Assembly: GCA_050084515.1 (NCBI GenBank)
Contig: CM114274.1
Coordinates: 17,794,001 to 17,858,000, forward strand
DNA: 64,000 bases
From: Blasia pusilla
Lineage: Eukaryota; Marchantiophyta; Marchantiopsida; Blasiales
Direction: 5' to 3'
Position 1 is the stretch's first letter. Each line of letters starts with the position of its first letter. The notes under the pieces are model-generated. The model was not told where the DNA came from, did not search any database, and worked only from the letters and a program-made list of their open reading frames with translations. Below, in pieces: positions 34,456 to 45,139 of this stretch. Both the position numbers and the translations under genes were made by a program.

Positions 34456-36095
34456 ACTCCTATGGTTGAAGCAATCAAATTTAAGGAAGAGGAAACTTAC
34501 GTATTCATCGGATGCATTGCCATTTCCACCGTTGTCATGTGATGAGGAAATGGATGGAGCACAACTGCCTTCACGTAAAAATGCACCTTCAATGAATTTG
34601 GGCGCTCCTCTGCAAACTGCGTCCACGCCATATACCTGTGGTTTCCATCCCAGATGAAGAAGTAGAGGTTCCGCATCCAGCTAAATTGGGTTCCTTCAAT
34701 CGCTCTTCTGAACTCTTGATCTCTCATCCTCCAGAAAGTATCCAACGCCTCCAAGTCCTCTTCCGTCACTAGAGCTTGGGTTCCAAGTTCATCGTAAGGC
34801 TAAATATAGAACAAAGGGAAGCTATCGACATAGGATGCAGTCGCTGCCGACTGTTTGAGCTTTGCAATGTCCTCCTCCGACTGAATTTCGTGGACGTACT
34901 CCATTGTCTGCAATCAACAGAGTGGAATTCTTAGGGCCTTCTTGCCCTCCATCCATGCCATTTGCTTAACAACCTGCCACAATGGGGACCAAGTCAATAA
35001 AATACATTTTTTTGCCAATGAATTGCATAATGAGCCTTCACATAACCCAAAATTTTCTTACCCGCTCAAAGATTGGGTCGGTGTCCAGGCCCGCCAACTG
35101 CTCTGGGACAGGAGTCCACGGAAACTTATTGATCCGAGAAAGGTCAATTTCTTCCAATGGGCCCAAAGACGACTAAGACTCTTCTCCTGCTTCTTCACAG
35201 ATGTCCACCATCTCCACACTTGCTGTCCTCATGACCTCATCATCCGTCACTTGAACTTTGGCCGTTTCCTCAGCCGATTTTAGATTCATGGTGTCCCTAG
35301 ACCTCATTTGAGACATTTCTTGCATCTCAACACTCTCTGTTGGACGGACAGAGCTTTCTTCAATGACGATTGCTTTTTCTCTTTGAGCTTTCGCCAAATC
35401 TCCTCTCTTGACGGAGGCGTCAAGACGCTTCTTCTCGCGTTTCTTGTCCGCAACTCTTTTCTTCAAGGCCTTCGATGCCTCACCCTCAACAAGCTCCTCC
35501 ATAACATGTTTTGCTAGAACTTCCTGCTTGTGCATATCTGCTTCCCTTTCCCGCTCCTCTATTTCTTGTTGCCTTATCTCATTCCCCGAACGAGGACCTG
35601 GAGATGGTGATGCAGGAGTCTTGATGGACTTGGGAGTGATGCTCCCTACCTTAGTTGCTTGTGTTTTCTTTCTCCTCATGGTGCACGTTGGGTCAATTCT
35701 TCCTCCTCGACAGTCTGATCTGCTCCTATGCACGATACATCCCTCGAAGCGTTTCATCTTGAAGCACCGTGACCCTAAACCCAACTCTCTTAGCGTTTTG
35801 TGATGAAGCGCCGTGACCCTCCAGCGGATGGGCTTGCCGAAATTAAACCCTTGAAGCGTCGGGTGCTGGATCGTCGTAACCTTCCAACAAAGGGGTGAAT
35901 GTAACCGAGTTTGGCAGCGGAAAGGTAACGTCAGCTGCTGTGAGGAAGAGCACATGAAATTGTGAAATGAAAAATAGAAATGAGCGAAATCTCAGCCTTA
36001 TATAATTTTCGAGCCGTTGAGCTGATCGTTGGGTCGTTGGGTCATACCGACGGCGACGTGTCGGCCGTTATGGAACTTTTCACGTGGGAACCCGG

Positions 36096-36450
36096 GCAAC
36101 CCGTCGGTCTCCGACAGGTTGCACGATTCCCTTGTCTTGGGTGAGGTATCCAAGCAACCTGTCAGAGACCGACGGGTTGCACGCATCCCTTGTCCTCGGG
36201 TAACAAGGCAAGGTACCGAGGAAATCCGTCGGAGACCGACGGGTTGCACGCTTCCCTCGTCTTGGGATAACAAGGTGAGGTACCTGCGCAACCCGTTGGA
36301 GACCAACGGGTTGCACACTTCCCTCGTCCTTGGGTAATAAGGCAAGGTACCCAGGCAACCCGTCGGAGACCGACAAGTTGCACGCTTCCCTCGACTTGGG
36401 GTAACAAGGTGAGGTACTCGGGCAACCCCTCGGAGACCGACGGATTGCAC
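36096..36450. repeat. Tandem array of about six 58-67-bp units in the divergent promoter interval
   Basis: Palindromes start at 36096, 36154, about 36220, 36288, about 36355 and about 36422, separated by a conserved spacer (ACGCTTCCCTCGTCTTGGG, then TAACAAGGTGAGGTAC). Part of palindrome cluster D. Position between the two divergent genes suggests a regulatory or binding array. Confidence 0.9.
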
Positions 36451-36469
36451 GCTTCCCTCGTCCATAGTC

Positions 36470-36880
36470 TTGAGGCAACCCGTTGACCTCCGACGGGTTA
36501 CAAGGTCTACCCTGGGTTGGACACTTCCCACCATACGGCAAAACTGCACTCAAGGTTTGCACCGTTCATTGGACAAGTGAAATCGATCGAGATCCCCCTG
36601 CAACTCGATTACCTCCAAAATGAAAAGCAAGATTAGGTGCCTTTCCAGCCCGTCGCAATCCCCAATAGGTTGCCGTAGCAAATCCATGCGGGGTCTCGTG
36701 GATCCCGATTCCAATCAGACAAGTCAGACAGGCAGGGAGTACCAACCCAACGGACTCCGACGGGTTGCAAGTTACACTCGGACTCTAACACAAGATGGTA
36801 CTGTGTGGCTTTGCAACCCACATGTCTGAGTCCCAAGTTTGCAACCCGTCGGACTCCAACATGTTGCAATAGGATTGAAT
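36470..36880. repeat. Palindrome cluster D, non-tandem part
   Basis: Worn copies near 36474, 36650, 36745, 36815 and 36841 continue the array toward the plus-strand gene with irregular spacing. Confidence 0.8.
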
Positions 36881-39112
36881 CCATTGCGTCAAACAATCTC
36901 ACCTACCAAACAACATCTTGTTAGTAAAATTTTGTCAGAAGAATAAAGATAACTATTCACTATAAATTAAACATTCTCATTTCTTATTCTTACTCTTATT
37001 CTCATTCTCCATCCGGTGGAATAATATGGGAATGGATAATTATGTAAAACTCACTTATGGTAGTCATCTAGCGGTCCTTCCTCAATCATAAATAATTCGA
37101 TTCCAAGCTCGTGAGTCTTACATACCAGTGGATGAATATTTCCTCTTAGTGCGATTCCTTCTCCAAATTGGAACAATCTTTGTTTCCAAGGATGTTAGGG
37201 TGGACGGTACGGAGGACATTGTAGATGAGACAGTCCAACCAATGATAGCAGAGTATAAAGTATGGAATCTCCTACCTCTCAAAAATGGTCAATGCAGAGT
37301 TTGTGGCTTGCCTCTGAATTCCTCTGTTTCCTAGTAGACGGTCCAGAATTCCCTAGTGCATCGAGCTCTATATTTTCCACTCCCAACTCAATAGATTCGG
37401 CATAAACTCCAACTTCACACGTTCATAATAATGTTGTACTTCCTAAAGACATTCCGGATATCGTCAACCTCAGTGGATCTGTCGGACACCAACTGGGCCT
37501 TGTGTCTACCTACTTGTTCCTCTTGCGAGTATCAGGCAATAGTTTGTTGTCGCCTTTGCCCTTTAAAATTTTCAAGCACATTCTTGTCGATGAGCTACTG
37601 CCCACGTACGATGGCAATTATATTTTTAAGTTGCCTCCACTTGCTGGTCTTGCTCAAAAGAAAGATGGAGGACGCTTAAAGGGTATGGACAGAAAGTCTT
37701 ATTGTCATCGATAGTGCAGGCTTCAACGGACTAGTGCTTCAATTCCAAATGGTCCTTGGATTGTTTCTCGCGGCCAATGCGTTGAAGCCCTAGAGTATAG
37801 AAGTCCAGGCTGCCCGTATCTAGAGCGCAATGGGCGAGTCAAAACGTCGCAATTCTCCCCAAAGAATGCAGAAACTCCATGTGAGGTTGGTGCGACCATA
37901 CCGCCTAGAGGCCATCGATATCCTCATTGTTAGGCATCCCCTTTCTGCGTTGGAGTGTGTCTTGCATACATATTTTTCATTGTGCACGACTTCAATTCTA
38001 TGTCCGAGTACACCAGGATGACAATTCATGTTGGCTCCCATATTCATCCTGTTACCGGTGCAATTCAGAGCCATATCAAGGAGGATGTGGCAGAGAAAGT
38101 TGCCAAGGTATATAGAAACTCTCCGGGATCAAATCCCGAAGTGATCAAGTTAACAAAACATCACAAATTTGTGAACAAATGCTTGGAATCCCTGGGCAGG
38201 GCGAGATCACGGCTGCTGAGGAGAAACAACTCTGGGAAAATCTCGCATTTCTTACTGATCTTGAATGCTTCCGAAATTTGCTGCGTCAAATACGAGTACT
38301 AGATGGAAAGACGGCCGAAATGGATGCCATTGCCACAATCAAGGCCAACTCCAGATTTCCATTTATTCAAAGATGGCAGCTCATGGGCAAGGGAGGTGAA
38401 GGATCCAAGGCTTATGTCTTCAAAATATCAACGACAGGGCCGTCGAGTGGCCTCGATCTTATAGATCGAATGAGGGAAGGGGAAGATCTTTACGGCAACT
38501 CAATAAGCTTTGATATTTGCTACAGAGTGCTGAATGGATGGTTGACCATGGGTGCTTACGTTTATGACCATGTGGAGAAGGGATTCAAAACTATATTTTT
38601 TTGTGAGGTAAAAGCAGAAGACTTTGGTAGTTTGAAGATGTGTTGGTTACTCTTATTGGAGGTGGTGAAGGAAAACAAAAGGCCACTTGCGGAAATTTAT
38701 GGATTCATGGGGGACAATGCACAACCTGGATGGATTGCTATTAGGGAAGTGTTCTGGGATGGAGAGGTTCAACCAAAGAGGGAAAGGTCGGATTTTTTCC
38801 ATTGGCAACAGTGTGTGACCCGGTACACCAAATCTTGCATCAAGGAGAATAAGAGGATAGAGCATATCACTCTACTCCAACGTTGCAAGGACAACAAAAC
38901 CTTGAAACAGGCCATGGAGTGCCAAGAAGAACTTCATGGGTGGTGGAGGAAGCATGCGATTGAGGGGAAGTTCAAAGAGTTGTGCTCTTGGCTCAGTTGG
39001 TGGACTGTACAAATGAGACAATGGGGAAACTTCATACGGCAGGTATTGTTTGAAAAGTTGCAGCTCAAGTTGAGAATCGTGGGCACTATAAGGATTTCAA
39101 ACCGTAGAAACC

Positions 39113-40070
39113 AAGCAACCCGTCGCATGCGACAGATTTCCCGAGTGTGCAACCCGTTGAAAACCAACGAGTTGCATCAAGAGTTTTTGTGTTACCCATC
39201 AGAACTCAACTAGTTGCATGAGTGGCACATCCGTCGGATCGCAACATCATGCACGAGGAATATTTGTGCAACCCGTCAGAACCCGACTGGTTGCATGAGT
39301 GTGCAACCTGTCAAATCCCAACGGGTTGCAAGTTGCATGTATACAAGGCCTCCAAATACTTTGACCCGGATGGGTTGCAAGCCATAAGACTGCGGTCGGG
39401 TCGGGTTGCAAACTGAGTTAACTCGCAGCCGACCGTAGTCTTATGGCTTGCAACCCATCCGTCGGATTCCGACAAGTTCCGAAACCCGTCGGATTCCGAC
39501 AAGTTGCGTTTGTGTGCAACCTGTCGCATTTCGACTAATTACGTCTGTATGCAACTCCTCGCATTCAAACAGGTTTATGGCTGTCTCCAAGTCCTTGCAT
39601 CCAGACACGTTGCATTAGTGCAAGTTAACTGGAACCCGTCGAATTCCAATAGTTACAAAGCTTTATGTGTGGACACTTCTTGCAAGCCAACAGAAACCGA
39701 CAGGTTGCACAAGGATTTTCGAGACCGGACCGGCCTTCTTCTCACAATCCGTCTGATTCCGATGGGTTGTATTAGCAGGCTCATGAGTGCTAGGTTGTAG
39801 TAAATGCTTACTAGGACATTCCAGGGATGTCTCGGACTTGCAACCCGTTTCAAGTCAGAGGCTGGAAAATCCATGTGCGACCCGTCGGATTCTGATGACT
39901 TGCACTTGGATCTTCCAGCCCGGAGTGGCCAAAGTTACTTGCAACCCGTCTGAATCCGACGGGTTGTATTAGGAGGTTCTTGGATGTTGCAACACATTGG
40001 AAACTAACGGGTCACAAAGTCATTCATGGGATGCCTCCGACTTGCAACTTGTCTGGTTCCGACATGTTGC
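39113..40070. repeat. Palindrome cluster E (intron of the plus gene)
   Basis: About nineteen copies, many as half-palindromes, for example 39149-39175, 39270-39297, 39475-39505 and 39941-39968. It fills the inferred intron 39041 to about 40136 of the transposase gene. Confidence 0.85.
39371..39457. repeat. 87-bp hairpin within cluster E
   Basis: Arms 39371-39399 and 39429-39457 are 29 bp with one mismatch (TGGGTTGCAAGCCATAAGAC at the outer side) around a 29-nt loop. It contains a palindrome half on each arm, so it looks like an inverted duplication of one cluster unit. Confidence 0.85.
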
Positions 40071-40480
40071 TTTTTTCTTTGCTCATAGAGCTATTTTTGT
40101 TCCCTTCTCCCATTGCCGTCGTTGCACGGATTGAACATTCATGAAAATTCCCTCTGCCCCAACACAAGTGGAGCAAAAAGTGTTCATTCATCCTGGAGGT
40201 CGTCAAAAGCATGCCAAAGAATTTCACTTATGGAGGCATGCCAATAAGATCAGGCAAGAGCAATACTGCAGTCTGTAGGATCCCATATCTTCCTCACCAA
40301 AGGCATAACAAAAAGGAAAGGGGCCTTCCATTTACGAGCTCTATGTCAGGGCGGCTGTGAGATCTGGTGACAAGAAACTCTATGTGGAAGCCTTCAATCG
40401 GTGTGTAGCAAGAACTCCCCTCGAGCAAGATGTCCACATTGGTGGGGATATTCGTGGGCGTGTTTCAAGATGTCCCATAT

Positions 40481-40518
40481 GGGCAATGGTCCAAATCCGC
40501 AGATTTGGCCCATTGCCC
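40481..40518. repeat. 38-bp hairpin in the transposase gene
   Basis: GGGCAATGGTCCAAATC and GATTTGGCCCATTGCCC pair over 17 bp with one mismatch and a 4-nt loop. It interrupts the coding frame just before the SWIM exon and may be a short insertion. Confidence 0.8.
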
Positions 40519-41279
40519 ATTGGCCCATTGCCGTAGGTACAAATTGCACTCAGGACAAAATGGACAATCTTACAAATGCCGATTTCAGACTCGTAGACGG
40601 AGGAAGTTCGGAGCATGTTCACATTACAAAGACCTTCGCATTTCGTATTCAACCCAAGATTGATCTCAACATGTACCCGGAGAAGGTGGATGATCTCAAT
40701 CCACTAATTCTGTTTGAGTTTAGAAATGGGGTGAAGAGAAACAGAATGTGTAGACCAATGGTGAAGAGAGCAAAGCGAATTGCATCAGCTCGGGAGGCAA
40801 ACGTGGAAATCATCGCCATAAAAGATGTCTAGAGTGGCAATGGAATAGGAAGGATGTATTGGGTCATGAACAACACTGTAAATTCAAGTGTCACAGGGGC
40901 GTATGTGGTGCACATGTGGTGCTTTCCCACATGTTCCTTTGATGACTTTGTCCAAAGAGAGACAAGTGGGAAAAGGTGTTTCCCTTGTAAGCACATTTAC
41001 TATGTGTTGCTTGTAGTTTTAAGAGAGTCAGAGGTAGGAGTAGGAATCCACCAACCAATTTTGTCCCTCAAAGAAGTGCAAAGTATTTTAAACAAACCAC
41101 TTTGAGGATGCAAAATTAGGTCTTAGATTGTAATTTTATTTGCGAGAACCTTCACTTTGAGCTTGAACTCTATTGAGCCAAAGGAAAATGATAGATTTTT
41201 TCCATACCTTGGATGGAAAAAGTGATTTGTTCCACATTTATGATTCCAGTGATTTTTCAGTTTTTAAATTTTTTTGCAA

Positions 41280-41310
41280 ATTGCAACCGGTTGGATTCAG
41301 ATGGGTTGCC
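41280..41310. repeat. Outlying palindrome copy at the right edge
   Basis: GCAACCGGTTGGATTCAGATGGGTTGC-like sequence is a worn single copy after the SWIM stop codon, mirroring cluster A at the other edge. (Split reading: left arm GCAACCGGTTGG, right arm AGATGGGTTGC.). Confidence 0.7.
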
Positions 41311-41518
41311 AAAATGTGGAAGAGGGAAAAAAATTTGTGGGAGTGCCTAAGCATTGAGAACAAAAGTGCAAAATAATTCAAAAAAAAGTTTCCTCTCTTC
41401 AACCCAATGGAAACTCTCTTCAAATCACAAGAAACTCTTTTAAAAAAAAGTATCTCTTTGGGTTGAAGGTAGTTTCCTCTCTCCTCTTACCGCTCCTCTC
41501 TGAACAACACTGACATAT

Positions 41519-43858
41519 ATGTCATGTGTAGACTCTATGCAAGGTGGAGTCTCCAACTACAGCGAGGGACCCTATCATGTGGTGCCAAATAGTCAAGATC
41601 GATTTGGAAGTAGCCAATACCTTTATGGACTCAATAATAGCACTCCAGAAATGTATGGACAGCCTCAATGGTTGGGGCTAGGACCCACTCAAGGAGTGCA
41701 AATGACAAAGGCTACAGGTAATAGCAAGTCACATATATATGGAGGAGTATCATCCCTAATTGGAGAATTTCTTCCTCGTGTTTTCACTAATTAGTAAGTG
41801 ACCTGACATCGATGCATAGAGTCTGTTTGTAGACATAAAGATTTGCAAAGTCGGCAGAAGTCTTGACTGAAGATATTCATGTGTGTATCAAACTATACGA
41901 CTCTAGGCTTGCGACGGGCAAGCGTAGGGACAACATACACACCAAACTCAATGATTGAGAGTAGTGTGCAAGGGAGGGGGTGAAGGTCGGAAAAGTGGGT
42001 TGAACAACTCTGGTTGGATCACCATAACTTCAGAAGGAAAGAATAGGTGGCATGCAGATTTTAGAGCCGAGGTGTTGCGATAGCTTGACATCTCCATTAT
42101 GAATTTCTTAGACCAACAGTGAGGGGATTGGAATTCGGTGTTGAGTGATATTTCTGCTAGATGGGAGTATGTTGGAAACAATGGCAATGGAGTGGCTGTT
42201 CCATGTTTGGAGGAATATGCACAATGAATACTCAAGATGAAGAGATTTAGATTGCGTCAGATATGGAAAAAGCTGGAGGAGGCAAGAAAGTGGCCCCACC
42301 ATCTCATGTAGATCCCAACCAATGGGGGAGATTACTTACGCACTTCATGAGCGAGAGTGCAAAGACAAAGAGTGAGCAGATGTCCAAAGCACAGGCAGTA
42401 GTGACCAATCCAAACCCTGCAGGAAGAAAGGGGAATGCACCAATTGAAGAGCGCCTATTATGAATAATATTGAAGGACCCATCTTTAATTTCTATTACCA
42501 CCATGCACATAGTTTGGAAATTGGTGTTTGGTAGACTGAACTTGGTCGTTGTAACATTTTTTGTAGAGAAAAGAGAAGGGGCAAACCCCTACTAAGGCGC
42601 AGGTGCATGAGGAGGCAAAAAACCAAAGGAGTTATGGTACAAGTATTGTGTCAAAGCAGGTATTTGCATCTGGTTGCTTTAGAGTTGAGGTGAATCTAGT
42701 ATATTTCTACTACAATCCTGTTGATATAGACTGAGATCCATGTCTTTTCAAGAACATCTGAAAAGACAGAGATCTCTGCACGATTAAAGTCTATGGAGGA
42801 GTTGTTGCCTAAGTCTGTGACTTACATAATTGATCGCATGGATGTATTCTCCAACAACTTGGACGTGCTAGAGGCAAGCATAAAGATTGTTGTTGCTAAT
42901 CAACAAGATAACTTCACAAAGTTGATGGAATTGATTTCGATGAGCTTGAGAAGGGACCATGAGGACATAAGAGGTTCCAAGGAGAGATCGGAAAATCCAA
43001 GAGTTTTATCCTCTCCTCGTGGAGTTAGTGATCGAGACCCTGCTCCTAGTGGAGCACTTGCCTCTATGCCATTGAGTGTATCCTCTCCTCACCCAATCAC
43101 TGGACCACCTTCAAGGGAGAGCACACCCTCTCCGGAGCTGGTCACTATTGTGCCTTCACCTCCAGTTCTTCCACAGGTTGCCAAGGGTACTCATAAAGTA
43201 AAAGGACTAGATACAATTGTTGGCATTGCACCAACTGGTCCAAAGAAAAAGGGAGGTACAAGAGGTGTTAATGCTATTTTGTTTGCGGGTGACCCTTTGA
43301 GTTTAGGTATGTGAGTTTAGAGTGATGTTGTGCATTTTACATTGAAGTTTCTGAAAATCATGATCTATTTGAAAGGATAGTTAAATTTTCTTGTTGATTG
43401 TGATTGTAGAGACCACAGAGGAGGCTCCGGCCGTTGTAGGCAAACGCCAAGTGAGGACATTGCGGAGATGCAATTTGGAGGCCACGGTATTTTCAGAGGA
43501 GAATGAGGATAGTGCAGGGATGTTGGGAAGGGGTGGACCCATGGAGTTGGATCATTTGGATCTTCTACAAAAGCCAATGGTGGTGAGAAGAGTGACACTT
43601 AAGAAGAGGACCCGAGAGGCTACCAAGCCGATGTTGAAATATGTTGTGCCTCCGTTGCAACAGTTGATATCACGTGAGAACCCCTCTGTGGTTGCAGATT
43701 ATGGCAGGTTGCACGATGGTTGTTCTACTTTCCATGGATGTGACATTCTAGATGGGCATTCTGTTCTCCATTTGAGAGAGGTCTGCAAGAAGAAATATAT
43801 ATTGCCATTTCTAAATATGGCTGACGATCCATCAGATTTATGTTGGAGATGCCATTGA
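41519..43858 (+). pseudogene. CACTA accessory (Ptta/En-Spm Transposase_24-like) gene
   Basis: Plus-strand exons: 41519-41790 (MSCVDSMQGGVSNYSEGPYH, Tyr/Ser/Gly-rich); 42263-42463 with HVDPNQWGRLLTHFMSESAK and QAVVTNPNPAGRKGNAP; about 42568-42660 with GQTPTKAQVHEEAK; 42793-43314 (helical, then Ser/Pro-rich); and 43391-43858 (basic, ending DPSDLCWRCH). The block W-x-x-L, K-S-E-x-M-S-K, a Gly-Arg-Lys turn and then PTKAQVHEEA resembles the Transposase_24 domain of the second gene of plant CACTA elements. That gene product binds subterminal repeats. It fits with the CACTA terminus and subterminal repeats immediately downstream (44.6-45.14 kb). Splice sites were not all resolved and frames shift between blocks, so I call it a probable pseudogene. 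Confidence 0.4.
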
Positions 43859-44599
43859 TAGCGTAGTGTTATGGCCATCTCATTTTGTTATGCCTTCTCA
43901 TAAATAGGGGCACCTTTGCTTTGTGTGAATTTTTTAGTAAACCTTCCCTTTGACATCCCTCTTGAGTGTGGTGATCTCCATTTACTTGTAACTTTTGTGC
44001 TCATAAGTAGAGGAACTTGATGTTTGTGTTTCAGTTTTGAGTGTGATAATTGAGATGTACTTGGATTTTCATGTCTCAATTTTGAGAATATCATAGGGGG
44101 AGTTTGCATTGAGAAGTAGATTTTGTGTTCTTCTGATTTCTAGATGACCATCTTTCACTATAATTCACTAGGCATTCTTTTGACATAAGAAAATATTCCA
44201 TTTCATGATGCATGGATACACTTTGTAGCTTTGGACTTATGGCCACAATTGGATGTAAGAAACATTTGCTAGCTGTATCTTTCAATAGATAAGGATTTTT
44301 TACTGTGCAAAACTGATCTGATCAGATGCTACAACATGGATGGGTTGGTACATGAGTAATTTTCTTGTATGTTTTCATACGATGTTGGTAGCATTAGGAA
44401 TGTACAACAGATATATAATGGCATCTCCATTGCATAGATATAAGAGAAGTAGTGATAGGTGTAGGGAGGATAGGTAGGAAGGAGTAATTCATATTCATGG
44501 ATACAAAATGGAGTAAAATGCCAATTTCATGTACATATTTCTATGAGCAATAAAGCAATATGTCATACCTAATGATTGGTATAGTTGTTATTTGAATAT

Positions 44600-45139
44600 T
44601 TTTAGTGAATAGGATTGTAAATGACATGGACAATTCATTTTAATGACTCTTAGTCATTCTTTTATGACGCATGAAGTCATTGCTTATTACTCTGAGTAGT
44701 CACTCTTAATGACTCGCCTAGTCATTAGTAATGACTCGTCTAGTCAATTTTTAATGAATCTAGTCATTCTTTATTACTCGTCCAGTCATTCTTAATACAT
44801 CGTCTAGTCAGTCCTTATGACTCTTCTAGTCATTCTTTATTACTCGTCCAGTCATTCTTTATGACTAGACAAGTCATTCTTAATGACTCGTCTAGTCAAT
44901 TTTTTATGACTTAACCTAGCAATAAAAAATGACTAGGTCAAGTCATATTTAGTGACTATGTTGAGTAACAAAAAAGAGACTCAGATATGACTACCCTCGG
45001 TTTTAGTAACACCTTATACGACTAGGAGTAATTTTTATTACTAGAGTCTAGTTAAGTAATTACTTAGTCACATAGGCCCGGTTTGAGTAACATCTAGTCA
45101 TTTTTCTAACTCATCTAGAGGGGTTTTTTTTTACTAGTG
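44600..45139. mobile_element. CACTA right terminus with subterminal repeats
   Basis: The sequence ends at 45139 with ACTAGTG, that is CACTAGTAAAAAAA on the minus strand, a CACTA-type terminus. The 500 bp inside it carry more than a dozen repeats around GACTCGTCTAGTCATT in both orientations (44640-45100), the subterminal binding-site pattern of this superfamily. The element lies to the left. No matching left terminus was found. Confidence 0.7.

Larger units (their letters stand above)
30337..35679 (-). pseudogene. ParB/sulfiredoxin-like domain plus beta-class methyltransferase-like domain
   Basis: Model on the minus strand. Exon 35679-35062 has a basic, coiled N-terminus (MRRKKTQATKVG) and then EEIDLSRINKFPW. 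Exon 34907-34501 carries FFIWDGNHRYMAW (about 34670-34630) and VHFYVKAVVLHP. A long coding stretch runs from 33574 to 31532, then an exon starts at 30918. The I-x-L-x-x-I strand followed by DGNHRxxAW and a hydrophobic strand is the ParB/Srx pattern. Further on, MDLLIADLPSG (about 31820-31790) resembles motif IV (DPPY) of amino-methyltransferases. LSDKGCFVVLTRW and SWIIKNEYPL follow as expected strands. SGASIRGAWHKGRN plus ILCLE (30915-30860) resembles motif I and the next acidic strand. The order IV before I is that of the beta class. Introns 34500-33575 and 31531-30919 are filled with palindromes. In-frame TAG codons at 35175, 34802 and 31747, others and one frameshift show decay. The domain calls are by eye. 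Confidence 0.5.
37329..41105 (+). pseudogene. MULE-like transposase with degenerate SWIM zinc finger
   Basis: A coherent frame starts at about 37337 (FLVDGPEFPSASSS) and runs through VVLPKDIPDIVNLSG, SIPNGPWIVSRGQ and IHVGSHIHPVTGAI to the core at 38179-39040. The core reads FFCEVKAEDFGSLKMCWLLL, YGFMGDNAQPGWIAIREVFW and SDFFHWQQCV with IKENKRIEHITL. An Asp in the second block and the FHW-type motif that follows are arranged as in MULE transposases. A donor after RQ (39040/39041) starts an intron holding palindrome cluster E. Coding resumes at about 40137 (MKIPSAPTQVEQKVFIHPGG) and 40560-41105. The end carries CSFDDF (from 40932) and CKHIYYVLL, a SWIM finger in which the second Cys is Phe. 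Stops (for example at 37712, 40270 and 40830) show that the copy is inactive. Family call by eye. Confidence 0.5.
29700..41480. mobile_element. Large palindrome-rich DNA element with two divergent genes
   Basis: The segment is defined by the exclusive occurrence of the 27-bp palindrome family, from 29785 to 41310, and by two divergent genes inside it: a ParB/methyltransferase-like gene on the minus strand and a MULE/SWIM-like gene on the plus strand. The shared promoter interval is about 35.7-37.3 kb. I could not find clean terminal inverted repeats or target-site duplications, so the outer limits are approximate. The right side may end in the A-rich stretch with inverted blocks near 41390-41490 (GTTTCCTCTCTTCAACCCA, and GGGTTGAAGGTAGTTTCC). 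Stops and a frameshift in both genes show that this copy is inactive. The grouping into one element is inference from shared repeats and gene order. Confidence 0.55.

Noticed and set aside
36029-36562. Long open frames on both strands across palindrome cluster D (PVGLRRVA-type repeats)
   Set aside because: They arise because the tandem unit is close to a multiple of three and lacks stops; several frames and both strands are open and there is no domain.
29785-41310. CRISPR array
   Set aside because: The repeats are palindromic and recurrent, but spacing is irregular, the spacers in cluster D are themselves repeated, and the context is a plant transposon.
41390-41490. Terminal inverted repeat of the palindrome element
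   Set aside because: Local inverted blocks exist, but no counterpart was found near 29.5-29.8 kb, so it is not called as a terminus.
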